64,000 nucleotides of DNA from Streptomyces sp. NBC_01754 (lineage in GTDB: Bacteria > Actinomycetota > Actinomycetes > Streptomycetales > Streptomycetaceae): NCBI RefSeq assembly GCF_035918015.1, contig NZ_CP109132.1:2542001-2606000 (forward strand). The letters run 5' to 3'. The notes below the pieces were generated by a model that was not told the DNA's origin, made no database searches, and saw nothing but the letters and a program-made list of their open reading frames with translations. The stretch's first letter is position 1, and every line of letters begins with the position of its first letter. Below, in pieces: positions 45,262 to 56,260 of the stretch. A program made the translations under genes and the position numbers.

Positions 45262-45361
45262 CTTCGTCGTGGGCAGAACCGGTCACCGAGCGTGCTGGAT
45301 CAACTACCCCGCATCAGTAAGGGAAATTGCAGGTTCCTTATCTAACCCTCACCGTGCTAAA

Positions 45362-45394
45362 ACTGGTCTACACCACTCAGTGGTCCAGACCACG
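45362..45394. promoter_or_regulatory. two tandem dre (DasR) operators upstream of nagE2
   Basis: ACTGGTCTACACCACT (45362-45377) and AGTGGTCCAGACCACG (45379-45394) both match the dre consensus and are offset by 17 bp. Their doubling suggests tighter DasR repression of nagE2. Confidence 0.92.
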
Positions 45395-45486
45395 CGGCCA
45401 CTATCCCGCCGTGTTCCTCGAATCGTCGAATCGCCGCCTCTCCTCATCAAAGACCCGGGCGGCACCATGCCCCATGGAGGAAGTTG

Positions 45487-46752
<1,266 letters not shown>

Positions 46753-46767
46753 GCCCCGCCCGTACAC

Positions 46768-46804
46768 CGAAGTCCCCGGCCCCGCACGAGGGCCGGGGAC
46801 TTCG
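46768..46804. terminator. hairpin between nagE2 and the convergent MBL gene
   Basis: CGAAGTCCCCGGCCC (46768-46782) pairs perfectly with 46790-46804, 15 bp after the nagE2 stop. It can serve the convergent gene too. Confidence 0.88.
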
Positions 46805-46879
46805 GCGTTCCCGGGTCCGGCTGGTCCGGCGGGTCCGCCCGGCGGGCCGGGCCCCTGCGGCGCGCGGCCGGTCCGGGCC

Positions 46880-47632
46880 TCAGACCTCGTACACCGCGCC
46901 GGGGGCGGCGAGCTCGACCGGGCCGTCGTAGACCTCGCGGGCGTCGGCGCGGTTGCGTTCGGCGTCGGTCCACGGCGGGATGTGGGTGAGGACGAGACGT
47001 CCCGCGCCGGCGCGGGCGGCGTACTCACCCGCTTCGCGGCCGTTGAGGTGGAGGCCCGGGATGTCCTCCTTGCCGTGCACGAACGACGCCTCGCAGAGGA
47101 ACAGGTCGGCGCCCTCCGCGAGTTCGTCCAGTGCCTCGCAGGTGCCCGTGTCACCGGAGTACACGAGCGTGCGGCCGTTGTGCTCGACGCGGATGCCGTA
47201 GGTCTCGACGGGGTGGCTGACCTGTTCCGTGCGGACCGAGAAGGGGCCGATCCCGAAGGAGCCGGACTTCAGCGTGCGGAAGTCGAACACCTCGCTCATC
47301 GCGTGGTCGGACGGGGTGTCGGCGTGGGCGGTGGTCAGCCGCTGCTCGGTGCCCTCGGGTCCGTACACCGGGACGGGGGCGGGGCGGCCTCCGTCGAAGC
47401 GGTAGTAGCGGACGACGAAGTACGCGCACATGTCGATGCAGTGATCGGCGTGGAGGTGGCTGAGGAAGATGGCGTCGAGGTCGTAGAGACCCACATGGCG
47501 CTGCAACTCGCCGAGGGCGCCGTTGCCCATGTCGAGGAGCAGCCGGAAGCCGTCGGCCTCTACGAGGTAGCTCGAGCATGCCGAACCCGCGGACGGGAAC
47601 GAGCCGGAGCAGCCGACGACGGTGAGCTTCAT
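46880..47632 (-). CDS. MBL-fold metallohydrolase (RNase Z-like)
   Basis: The protein has 250 residues from the ATG at 47632 with GGAGG about 15 bases upstream. It starts MKLTVVGCSGSFPSAGSACS. The metal-binding HLHADHCID, a His before VETYGIRV, Asp in YSGDTG and His in LTHIPPW form the two-metal site. The family contains cyclic phosphodiesterase-like and RNase Z-like enzymes; the substrate is open. It diverges from the MazF-like gene. Confidence 0.9.
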   Translation of the reverse strand: MKLTVVGCSGSFPSAGSACSSYLVEADGFRLLLDMGNGALGELQRHVGLYDLDAIFLSHLHADHCIDMCAYFVVRYYRFDGGRPAPVPVYGPEGTEQRLTTAHADTPSDHAMSEVFDFRTLKSGSFGIGPFSVRTEQVSHPVETYGIRVEHNGRTLVYSGDTGTCEALDELAEGADLFLCEASFVHGKEDIPGLHLNGREAGEYAARAGAGRLVLTHIPPWTDAERNRADAREVYDGPVELAAPGAVYEV

Positions 47633-47797
47633 GGAGCGTGAACCTCCGTGACGTGGGAACGGGGAGGGTTCGTGCGGTCCGTCGAGCCTAAGCCGCCGGT
47701 CCCCCGGTCGCTCCTCCACGGCCTGCCGTTGTGGGGCAACTCACCTGTGCTGTCACCGGTTCGATGGAAGCCGCACACGGGCCGGTACCGTCGGGTG

Positions 47798-48286
47798 ATG
47801 AACACGTGGTGGTGGGTGGCGCTGGCCGCCGTGGTCCTGCTGGGTCTCGTCGCGTCGGTGGTCGACGGGTGGGGGCGCAGTGGCCGCGGACCCCGGGGGC
47901 GGCGGCCGGGCGGGCCGGTCCGGCCGCGCGGGCGGGCTCCGGAGCGGACGCGTCCGCCGTCGCGGCCCCGGCCGGGCGGGGCGCCGCGCCCCGGGGAGAT
48001 CTGGTGGGCGGACGTACCGTACGAGGACGGGCCCGGGTCGAAGGACCGGCCGTGTCTGGTGCTGTCGGTGCGGGGTGCCACGGCGGTGGTCGTCAAGATC
48101 ACCAGCAGGCTTCACACGGAACGGCCCGGGGTGATCGCGCTCGCGCCGGGGGCGGTGGGAGACGCCCAGGGGCGGCAGAGCTATCTGGAGACCGACGAGT
48201 TGCGGGACGTGCCGGTGTCGGCGTTCCGGCGGAAGGCGGGCGAGGTGGGCCCGCAGGTGTGGGACCGGGTGCGCGGGCTGGGCTGA
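47798..48286 (+). CDS. membrane-anchored PemK/MazF-like endoribonuclease
   Basis: The protein has 162 residues from the ATG at 47798. A membrane helix (WWWVALAAVVLLGLVASVV) and a basic Pro/Arg linker (about 25-65) precede a MazF-like fold: PRPGEIWWADVPYEDGPGSK, DRPCLVLSV, VVVKITSRL and SYLETDELRDVPVSAFRRK. MazF toxins cut mRNA. No antitoxin gene adjoins it on either side, and the anchor is unusual for a toxin, so it may be a domesticated family member. Confidence 0.82.
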   Translation: MNTWWWVALAAVVLLGLVASVVDGWGRSGRGPRGRRPGGPVRPRGRAPERTRPPSRPRPGGAPRPGEIWWADVPYEDGPGSKDRPCLVLSVRGATAVVVKITSRLHTERPGVIALAPGAVGDAQGRQSYLETDELRDVPVSAFRRKAGEVGPQVWDRVRGLG

Positions 48287-48464
48287 GACGGGTGTCCGCG
48301 ACCGCCGCCGGAGCGGTGGTGGCGGGTCGGGACGGGCATCCGTCCCGGGACGGCGGGGACGGCCCGGCTCCGGACGTCCGGAGCCGGGCGCGCCGGGGGT
48401 GGCGCGCCCGGCTCGGGGCGGTGCTTCGGTGTGCTGGGGGCGGGTGCGGCGGGGTGCGCGCGGG

Positions 48465-49787
<1,323 letters not shown>

Positions 49788-49801
49788 TCAGGCCGTGCGG
49801 T

Positions 49802-49915
49802 TCACGGGCATGCCGTGGCGGGACACATCGCGCTGCACAGCCTGCACAGGTCGACGTGCAGCCGCGCGACGAGCAGGGGGCCCGGCGTCATTTCGCTCAC
49901 GTCATGGGGAACCAT
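49802..49915 (-). CDS. cysteine-rich leader peptide upstream of cysO-cysM
   Basis: The peptide has 37 residues from an ATG at 49915. It includes LLVARLHVDLCRLCSAMC and ends PATACP, with four cysteines in the last 15 residues. The (R)LHVDLCR-x-x-S-A-(I/M)-C signature is the actinobacterial 'putative leader peptide' family found before sulfur-assimilation genes (recalled). Ribosome stalling at Cys codons when cysteine is low would couple cysO-cysM expression to demand. The ribosome-binding site is weak, and an in-frame GTG inside is an alternative start. Confidence 0.75.
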   Translation of the reverse strand: MVPHDVSEMTPGPLLVARLHVDLCRLCSAMCPATACP

Positions 49916-50058
49916 GGGTTCATCGTATCGATTCCCCACCGGGAACCCGGAGTGTGATCCCGCATGGCGGACGGTGAGCGTCCACCATGCGGGCACGGTC
50001 CGCTCGCGGCCCGGCGGGAGGCCGGGGACGGCACGCCGGGGCGCCCGTCCCCGGGAGG

Positions 50059-50493
50059 TCAGGAGGCCGGGGGGTAGGCCTCGACGACCTGGACCTCCTC
50101 CTCGGTGATCTCGCCGTCCAGGATGCGGTACGAGCGGAACTGGAAGGGACCCGCGTCGTCGACGTCCGCGGTGGAGACCAGGACGTAGTGGGCGCCGGGC
50201 TCGTTCGCGTACGTGACGTCCGTGCGGGACGGGTAGGCCTCGGTCGCCGTGTGGGAGTGGTAGATGATCACCGGCTCCTCGTCGCGGTCGTCCATCTCGC
50301 GGTAGAGCTTCAGCAGGTCCGCGGAGTCGAACTCGTAGAACGTGGGCGAGCGGGCGGCGTTGAACATCGGGATGAACCGTTCGGCGCGGCTGGTTCCGGC
50401 CGGACCCGCGACCACGCCGCACGCCTCGTCGGGGTGGTCGGCTCGGGAGTGCGCCACGATCTGGTCGTAGAGCGCCTGGGTGATGGTCAGCAT
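50059..50493 (-). CDS. mec: Mec, JAMM-type CysO-cysteine peptidase
   Basis: The protein has 144 residues from the ATG at 50493. The JAMM zinc motif is complete: Glu in HPDEACGVVAG and HSHTATEAYPSRTD (H-x-H-x7-S-x2-D). In mycobacteria Mec hydrolyses CysO-cysteine to release cysteine. It precedes the leader peptide by 143 bp on the same strand. Confidence 0.93.
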   Translation of the reverse strand: MLTITQALYDQIVAHSRADHPDEACGVVAGPAGTSRAERFIPMFNAARSPTFYEFDSADLLKLYREMDDRDEEPVIIYHSHTATEAYPSRTDVTYANEPGAHYVLVSTADVDDAGPFQFRSYRILDGEITEEEVQVVEAYPPAS

Positions 50494-50612
50494 GGCGCCA
50501 GGATAAGCAGAGGGCCTCTCCCGTACCGAGGGGCGGTACAGGAGGGCCCACATGCCGGACACGACCGTTGGGGCGACCGGTGTCCGCGGGTATCGGGAGG
50601 GCCGGGAGCGGT

Positions 50613-52049
50613 TCAGCCGCGCTTGGCGAAGGAGGCGCTCTCGGGGTTGCGTGCCCGCAGGACGAGGTAGGAGACGCCGAGGAGCAGGGCCCACAGCGGT
50701 GCGCAGTACAGCGAGATCCGGGCGTCCCTGTCGACCGCCATCATGACGATCACCATGGCGATGAAAAAGAGCGCGAACCACGAACTCGCGGGGGCGCCGG
50801 GCGCCTTGAACGAGGACTGCGGGAGCAGGCCGCGGTCGGCCGCCGCCCGGTAGCGGATCTGGCTGACGAGGATCATGATCCAGGCCCACATGCCGGAGAT
50901 GGTGGCGAAGGAGACGACGTAGGTGAACGCGTCGCCGGGCCACTGGTAGTTGATCCAGACGCCGACCAGCATCAGCACGGCGGAGAAGGTGGTACCGGCC
51001 AGCGGCAGGCCGTTCCCCGTCAGCTTGGTGAAGGCACTCGGGCCCTGTCCGTTGCTCGCGAGGTCACGCAGCATCCGGCCGGTGGAGTACATGCCGGAGT
51101 TGCAGGAGGAGAGGGCCGCGGTGAGGACCACGAAGTTCACGATCGCGGCGCCGATCCCGAGACCCATCTGCTCGAACGCGGCCACGAACGGCGAGATGCC
51201 GGGCTTGAAGGTGCTCCACGGGACCACGGAGAGGATCATGGTCAGGGCACCGATGTAGAAGACGGCGATGCGCCACGGCACGGTGTTGATCGCCTTGGGC
51301 AGGACGGTCTCAGGGTCCTTGGACTCCCCCGCGGTGACACCGACCAGTTCGACGGCGAGGAAGGCGAACATCACGATCTGGAGGGTCATCAGGGTGCCGC
51401 TGACACCGTTGGGGAAGAGGCCGCCGTCGTTCCAGAGGTTGGCGACGGTGGCGGTGTCACCGGCGTCGGAGAATCCGATGGTGAGCACTCCGGCGCAGAT
51501 GAGGATCATGCCGAGGATCGCGGTGACCTTGACCATCGAGAACCAGAATTCGAGCTCGCCGAAGAGCTTCACGGAGATCAGGTTCGCGCCGTACAGGATG
51601 ACGGTGAAGACCAGTGCGGACACCCATTGCGGGATGTCCCACCAGTACGTCATATAGGTGGCCGCGGCGGTGACTTCGGTGATCCCGGTGACGACCCAGA
51701 AGAGCCAGTAGGTCCAGCCGGTCACGAATCCGGCGAAGGGACCGACGAATTCACGGGCGTACTCGGAGAAGGAGCCGGAGACCGGCCGGTACATCAGTAA
51801 CTCACCCAGCGCCCGCATGATGAAGAAGATGACCAGGCCCGCGACGGCGTACGCCAGGACGAGACTGGGTCCCGCCCGGTCGATGGCCTTGCCGGCGCCG
51901 AGGAAGAGCCCCGTGCCGATGGCTCCGCCGATGGCGATCATCTGGATCTGCCGGGCTCCCAGACCTCGCTGGTAGCCCTCTGCCGAAGTGCCGGTTGCGG
52001 TGGCCTCCGGTTCGTCGGCCTGTCCGTTGTCGACCTGCGCCGATGTCAT
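50613..52049 (-). CDS. amino acid permease (APC family)
   Basis: The protein has 478 residues from the ATG at 52049. GLGARQIQMIAIGGAIGTGL is the classic AAP family start, followed by twelve membrane segments. EYAREFVGPFAGFVTGWTYW and AFLAVELVGVTAGESKDPE are family blocks. It resembles proton-driven GabP/AnsP-like permeases. It lies between DUF2017 and mec, as in other Streptomyces. The 299-bp gap upstream shows no further gene. Confidence 0.92.
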   Translation of the reverse strand: MTSAQVDNGQADEPEATATGTSAEGYQRGLGARQIQMIAIGGAIGTGLFLGAGKAIDRAGPSLVLAYAVAGLVIFFIMRALGELLMYRPVSGSFSEYAREFVGPFAGFVTGWTYWLFWVVTGITEVTAAATYMTYWWDIPQWVSALVFTVILYGANLISVKLFGELEFWFSMVKVTAILGMILICAGVLTIGFSDAGDTATVANLWNDGGLFPNGVSGTLMTLQIVMFAFLAVELVGVTAGESKDPETVLPKAINTVPWRIAVFYIGALTMILSVVPWSTFKPGISPFVAAFEQMGLGIGAAIVNFVVLTAALSSCNSGMYSTGRMLRDLASNGQGPSAFTKLTGNGLPLAGTTFSAVLMLVGVWINYQWPGDAFTYVVSFATISGMWAWIMILVSQIRYRAAADRGLLPQSSFKAPGAPASSWFALFFIAMVIVMMAVDRDARISLYCAPLWALLLGVSYLVLRARNPESASFAKRG

Positions 52050-52348
52050 GGGGGTGCGCCTTTCTCCACGCCGATCCACGCCCTCGCGGGCGACGGGTCA
52101 GGTCCCTGGTCCCCCCGGATACGGATGGAGTGCCGCCGGCGTTCGGCCGGCTCGTAGCGCTCCCGGGGACAGGGTGGCGTCCCCGGGCGGTCGTGAAGAT
52201 CTGTCACGGATGCCCGGGTGTTCCACGGGACATTCTGTGGCGCACACCACAAGAAGAAGCGGACAAGCGGCTCCAGCCGCCGTAAAGAAGCCGATCGGGT
52301 GATGCGATCGCTCTTCGGACAGGGGCGTCCGTCGAGCGGCCAGACCCC

Positions 52349-52936
52349 TCACTCGGGCATCAGCGTCTCGACGAGGGTCTCCTGGAGCGCGCCCAGCCAG
52401 AGGTAGGCCATCACCATGGGCTTGCGGGGGTCGCTGTCGGGCAGCCGGTAGAGCGAGCCGCCCTGCCCCTCGTCCTCGCCGGAGACCTCCAGCCGTGCGC
52501 CGATGGTGAGGCGCAGGTCGTTCAGGGTGCCCAGCCAGTGCCGGCAGTCCTCGGGGTCGAGGGTGAGCACCGCCCGCTCCTCCGCGGCGGGCTGGAGCGT
52601 GTCCAGGGTCCGCACGACGACGAGGGCGTCCTCCCGCTTGCGGCCCCGCAGGTCCACCTCCGTGAAGCGGCGGAATTCGGCGGACGCCTCGCGCAGTTCC
52701 TCGTCCTGGTCGCCGTAGGCGTCGGGGAAGAGCCTCGCCAGTGCCGGGTCGGCGGGCGGTTCGCTCGGACCTTCCACGAAGAGGGCGGCCAGCGGGTCCT
52801 CACCCTCGGCGGGTTCGTCGCCGGGACCGATCAGCTCCAGCAGCTGGACGGCGAGGGAGCGCAGGATGGCGATCTCCACCTCGTCGAGCGCGACGGCCGC
52901 GCCGCCGCCAGGGGTGGCCTCGAAGTGGCCGGCCAT
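52349..52936 (-). CDS. DUF2017 family protein
   Basis: The protein has 195 residues from the ATG at 52936 with GGAGAA upstream. Typical blocks: ALDEVEIAILRSLAVQLLEL, PALARLFPDAYGDQDEE and HWLGTLNDLRLTIGARLEV. The family is actinobacterial and usually encoded directly after clpS, as here; a link to ClpAP adaptor function is inferred from that order only. Confidence 0.88.
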   Translation of the reverse strand: MAGHFEATPGGGAAVALDEVEIAILRSLAVQLLELIGPGDEPAEGEDPLAALFVEGPSEPPADPALARLFPDAYGDQDEELREASAEFRRFTEVDLRGRKREDALVVVRTLDTLQPAAEERAVLTLDPEDCRHWLGTLNDLRLTIGARLEVSGEDEGQGGSLYRLPDSDPRKPMVMAYLWLGALQETLVETLMPE

Positions 52937-53057
52937 GAGTTCTCCGATGATGGGACGGGCTGAGGGGCAGCGGTGCGTCGGTCGCCGCCCGGGACAGCGG
53001 GTGCCGGTGGTGGTCCCGGGGCAGCGGTGGCCGGATGCGGCCTGGGTCGGTGGTGTG

Positions 53058-53375
53058 TCAGTTCCGGTCCTGGGTCAGCGTGGCCCAGAGGCCGTAGCCG
53101 TGCATGGCCTGGACGTCCCGCTCCATCTCCTCGCGGCTCCCGCTGGAGACCACCGCGCGGCCCTTCTGGTGGACGTCCAGCATCAGCTTGTGCGCCTTGT
53201 CCTTGGAGTAGCCGAAGTAGGCCTGGAAGACATACGTCACATAGCTCATGAGGTTGACCGGGTCGTTGTGCACCAGCGTCACCCAGGGGACGTCGGGCTC
53301 GGGGACGATGTAGGTCTCCTCTGCCGGTTCGGGACGTTCGGTCTCTACAGGGGAAGCAACGCTCACCCTGCCCAT
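53058..53375 (-). CDS. clpS: ClpS, N-end rule adaptor of the Clp protease
   Basis: The protein has 105 residues from the ATG at 53375; a GTG three codons inside and an ATG nine codons upstream are alternatives. [20 protein letters not shown] is the ClpS signature (ND with downstream Met gate), followed by [17 protein letters not shown] and [15 protein letters not shown]. It delivers N-degron substrates to ClpC/ClpA. It diverges from pncB by 80 bp. Confidence 0.94.
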   Translation of the reverse strand: MGRVSVASPVETERPEPAEETYIVPEPDVPWVTLVHNDPVNLMSYVTYVFQAYFGYSKDKAHKLMLDVHQKGRAVVSSGSREEMERDVQAMHGYGLWATLTQDRN

Positions 53376-53455
53376 GCTGCCACCAGGGTGGGGCTCGCGC
53401 ATAAACGGCGACCCCATCTCGTCACTCTGACGAATAAGGGGGTAGCATCCCCGTC

Positions 53456-54784
53456 ATGAACTCAGCGGACCTTGGGCGACGGGTCGGTGTGCCGTCGACC
53501 GCGCTCTTCACCGACCAGTACGAGCTCACGATGGTGCAGGCCGCGCTGAAGGCCGGTACCGCCGGCCGGCGCTCGGTCTTCGAGGCGTTCACCCGCCGTC
53601 TGCCCGAGGGGCGGCGCTACGGCGTCGTCGCGGGCACCGGACGGGTGCTGGACGCGGTGGAGAACTTCCACTTCGACGACGAGATGCTGGCCTTCCTCCG
53701 GGATCAGCGCGTGGTGGACGCGGCGACGGTCGACTGGCTGGCCGACTACCGCTTCGGCGGCGACATCTGGGGCTACCCGGAGGGCGAGGTGTACTTCCCG
53801 GGCTCGCCGCTCCTGCGGGTCGAGGGCTCCTTCGCCGAGTGCGTGCTGCTGGAGACGGTGATCCTGTCGATCCTCAACCACGACTCGGCGATCGCCGCGG
53901 CGGCGTCCCGGATGTCGGCGGCGGCGGGCGGGCGCCGGCTGATCGAGATGGGCGCTCGGCGCACACACGAGCTGTCGGCGGTGGCGGCGTCCCGGGCCGC
54001 CTACATCGGCGGCTTCCACACCACCTCGGACCTCGCGGCCGGATTCCGGTACAACATCCCGACCGTGGGGACCAGCGCGCACGCCTTCACCCTGCTGCAC
54101 GACAGCGAGCGCGACGCCTTCCGCGCGCAGGTGGACTCGCTGGGGCGGGGCACCACGCTGCTGGTGGACACCTACGACGTCACCGAGGCGGTCCGTACGG
54201 CGGTGGAGATCGCGGGGCCGGAGCTCGGGGCCGTGCGCATCGACTCGGGCGACCTGCTGCTGGTCGCCCACCGGGTGCGGCAGCAGCTGGACGAGCTGGG
54301 CGCCACGGAGACGGGCATCGTGGTGACCTCCGACCTCGACGAGTACGCGATCGCCTCGCTGGCCGCCGCGCCCGTCGACGCCTACGGAGTGGGCACCCAG
54401 CTGGTCACCGGGAGCGGGCACCCCACGTGCTCGATGGTCTACAAGCTGGTGGCCCGCGCGGAGTCCGCCGATCCGGGCGAACCGCTGCGGCCCGTCGCGA
54501 AGAAGTCGCTGGGCGCGAAGTCGTCCAGGGGCGGCCGCAAGTGGGCTGCGCGCCGGCCGGACGCGCACGGGGTGGCCGAGGCCGAGGTGATCGGCACCGG
54601 CGACGTACCTGCGGACCTCGCTGACCACCAGCTCCAGGTGGAGCTGGTCAGGGGCGGCGAGGTGGTCGCCCGGGAGCCTCTGGAGGCGGCCCGAGACCGG
54701 CACGTCGCGGCCCGGGCCGGGCTGCCGATGTCCGCCATGCAGCTGTCCCGGGGGGAGCCGGTGCTGCCGACCGAGTACGTCTGA
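53456..54784 (+). CDS. pncB: nicotinate phosphoribosyltransferase
   Basis: The protein has 442 residues. ALFTDQYELTMVQAALKAG, FEAFTRRLPEGRRYGVVAGTGR, GARRTHELSA, GGFHTTSDL and DTYDV...VRIDSGDL define NAPRTase. It makes nicotinate mononucleotide for NAD salvage. A nicotinamidase gene lies 285 bp downstream on the same strand, giving both steps from nicotinamide to NaMN. Confidence 0.95.
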   Translation: MNSADLGRRVGVPSTALFTDQYELTMVQAALKAGTAGRRSVFEAFTRRLPEGRRYGVVAGTGRVLDAVENFHFDDEMLAFLRDQRVVDAATVDWLADYRFGGDIWGYPEGEVYFPGSPLLRVEGSFAECVLLETVILSILNHDSAIAAAASRMSAAAGGRRLIEMGARRTHELSAVAASRAAYIGGFHTTSDLAAGFRYNIPTVGTSAHAFTLLHDSERDAFRAQVDSLGRGTTLLVDTYDVTEAVRTAVEIAGPELGAVRIDSGDLLLVAHRVRQQLDELGATETGIVVTSDLDEYAIASLAAAPVDAYGVGTQLVTGSGHPTCSMVYKLVARAESADPGEPLRPVAKKSLGAKSSRGGRKWAARRPDAHGVAEAEVIGTGDVPADLADHQLQVELVRGGEVVAREPLEAARDRHVAARAGLPMSAMQLSRGEPVLPTEYV

Positions 54785-54811
54785 GCCGGCGGTACCGCAC
54801 GGACGGCGGCA

Positions 54812-54885
54812 CGCCGACCGGGCCACGCGCCGTGCGTGCCCGGCGGGGCGGGCAGGCGCCGTGCGGGCCCGCCGACCGGGCCACG
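54812..54885. repeat. 16-bp direct repeat in an imperfect 58-bp duplication
   Basis: CGCCGACCGGGCCACG occurs at 54812-54827 and 54870-54885, each followed by a GCCGTGCG- or CCCTGCG-like word. It lies in the pncB-pncA gap, where I see no other feature. Confidence 0.65.
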
Positions 54886-55069
54886 TACCCTGCGGGCACG
54901 CGGGGACGGCTCACGCGGTACCCGCCGGGCGATACCCCTCCCACGGGCCCCGCCGAGTCTCTAGGCTCGATGACGCGTCCCCACCGCCTCCGCCGCAACA
55001 GCCGCCCGCCCCGTCCCCGGTCCGCCACCTCTCCGCCACCCGCCGAACCCCCACCGAAGGACACCCGCC

Positions 55070-55654
55070 ATGCATCGCGCCTTGATCGTCGTCGACGTTC
55101 AGAACGACTTCTGCGAGGGCGGCAGCCTCGCGGTGGCGGGCGGCGCCGATGTCGCCGCCGCCATCACCGACCTGATCGGGGAGGCCCGGCCCGGCTACCA
55201 CCATGTGGTGGCCACCCGTGACCACCACATCGACCCGGGCACCCACTTCTCCGCCACGCCCGACTTCGAGGACTCCTGGCCGCCGCACTGCGTCGCCGGC
55301 ACGGAGGGCGTCGGCTTCCACCCCAACTTCGCCCCGGCCGTCGCCTCCGGCGCCATCGACACGGTGTTCGACAAGGGGGCGTACGAGGCCGCCTACAGCG
55401 GCTTCGAGGGCACCGACGAGAACGGCACGGGCCTCGCCCAGTGGCTGCGTGACCGGTCCGTCACCGCCGTCGACGTCGTCGGGATCGCCACGGACCACTG
55501 TGTGCGGGCCACCGCGCTCGACGCGGTCCGTGAGGGCTTCGAGACGCGGGTCCTGCTGAACCTGACCGCGGGCGTCGCCGAGGGGACCACGGAACGGGCC
55601 CTGGCGGAGCTGCGTACGGCGGGCGTGGCGCTCTCCGGGAAGCCCGTCGTCTGA
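55070..55654 (+). CDS. pncA: nicotinamidase (isochorismatase fold)
   Basis: The protein has 194 residues from the ATG at 55070 with GAAGGA upstream. The catalytic Asp is in VVDVQNDFCEGG, metal-binding residues in TRDHHIDPGTHF, Lys in FDKGAYE and the nucleophile Cys in GIATDHCVRATALDA. It deamidates nicotinamide to nicotinate for the neighbouring PncB. Confidence 0.95.
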   Translation: MHRALIVVDVQNDFCEGGSLAVAGGADVAAAITDLIGEARPGYHHVVATRDHHIDPGTHFSATPDFEDSWPPHCVAGTEGVGFHPNFAPAVASGAIDTVFDKGAYEAAYSGFEGTDENGTGLAQWLRDRSVTAVDVVGIATDHCVRATALDAVREGFETRVLLNLTAGVAEGTTERALAELRTAGVALSGKPVV

Positions 55655-55708
55655 CCTGGCCGCCCCGCCCGGCCGCCCCGGCGCTCGGGCGGGCAGGAGG
55701 GCCGGCGC

Positions 55709-56056
55709 TCAGGCGGCCGGGCGGGCCGGTCCCGGGTGTCCCGCCGGCCCCAGCAGTGCCCGGATCGGGTGCCACAGCTCCTGGCCGATCTGCGGCGCCG
55801 TCCGCCACAGCAGCCCGTCCGGATGGTGCAGCACCGCCGTGATCTCGTCCGGGGTGGGCGGCTGGGCGTTGCCCCGGAGGTAGACGGCGCGCAGCCCCAG
55901 GTTGCGGAGCCTGGTCAGGGCCCGCGCCCGGTTCGCGGCGTGCACCAGCACCCGTACCGGGGCCCCGGTGCCCCCGGCTCCGTCCGGCGGACGGTTGAGG
56001 CCCAGGGCCACCACCACCGTGCCGTTCGGCAATCTGCAGAATCCTCCGCCTGCCAT
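55709..56056 (-). CDS. hypothetical protein
   Basis: The protein has 115 residues from the ATG at 56056 with AAGGGGGAG upstream, which supports translation. It contains VRVLVHAANRARALTRLRNL and a TPDEITAVLHHPDGLLWR segment; no signal peptide or membrane helix is seen. I do not recognise the family. Confidence 0.65.
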   Translation of the reverse strand: MAGGGFCRLPNGTVVVALGLNRPPDGAGGTGAPVRVLVHAANRARALTRLRNLGLRAVYLRGNAQPPTPDEITAVLHHPDGLLWRTAPQIGQELWHPIRALLGPAGHPGPARPAA

Positions 56057-56199
56057 GTTCTCGCTCCCCCTTCAGAGCCGTCGGCCGGCGGTCCGTGCCG
56101 TCCGGTCCGTGGCCGTCCGGCCGGAGGTCACCCGGCCGAACCACCGACAGGCTCTAAGACATCGTGTCAATAAGGATCGGTCACGACGCACCTAAACAC

Positions 56200-56235
56200 G
56201 ATCGGCCGCCGCCCGCCAGGGGGCGACGGCCGATC
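56200..56235 (-). terminator. hairpin after the M6 protease gene
   Basis: GATCGGCCG (56200-56208) pairs with 56227-56235, extended by CGCCC/GGGCG after one mismatch. On the minus strand it follows the protease stop by 25 bp and leads into TGTTTAGG. Confidence 0.78.
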
Positions 56236-56260
56236 AAGCTCTGACCTGCGGTGTCACCGA

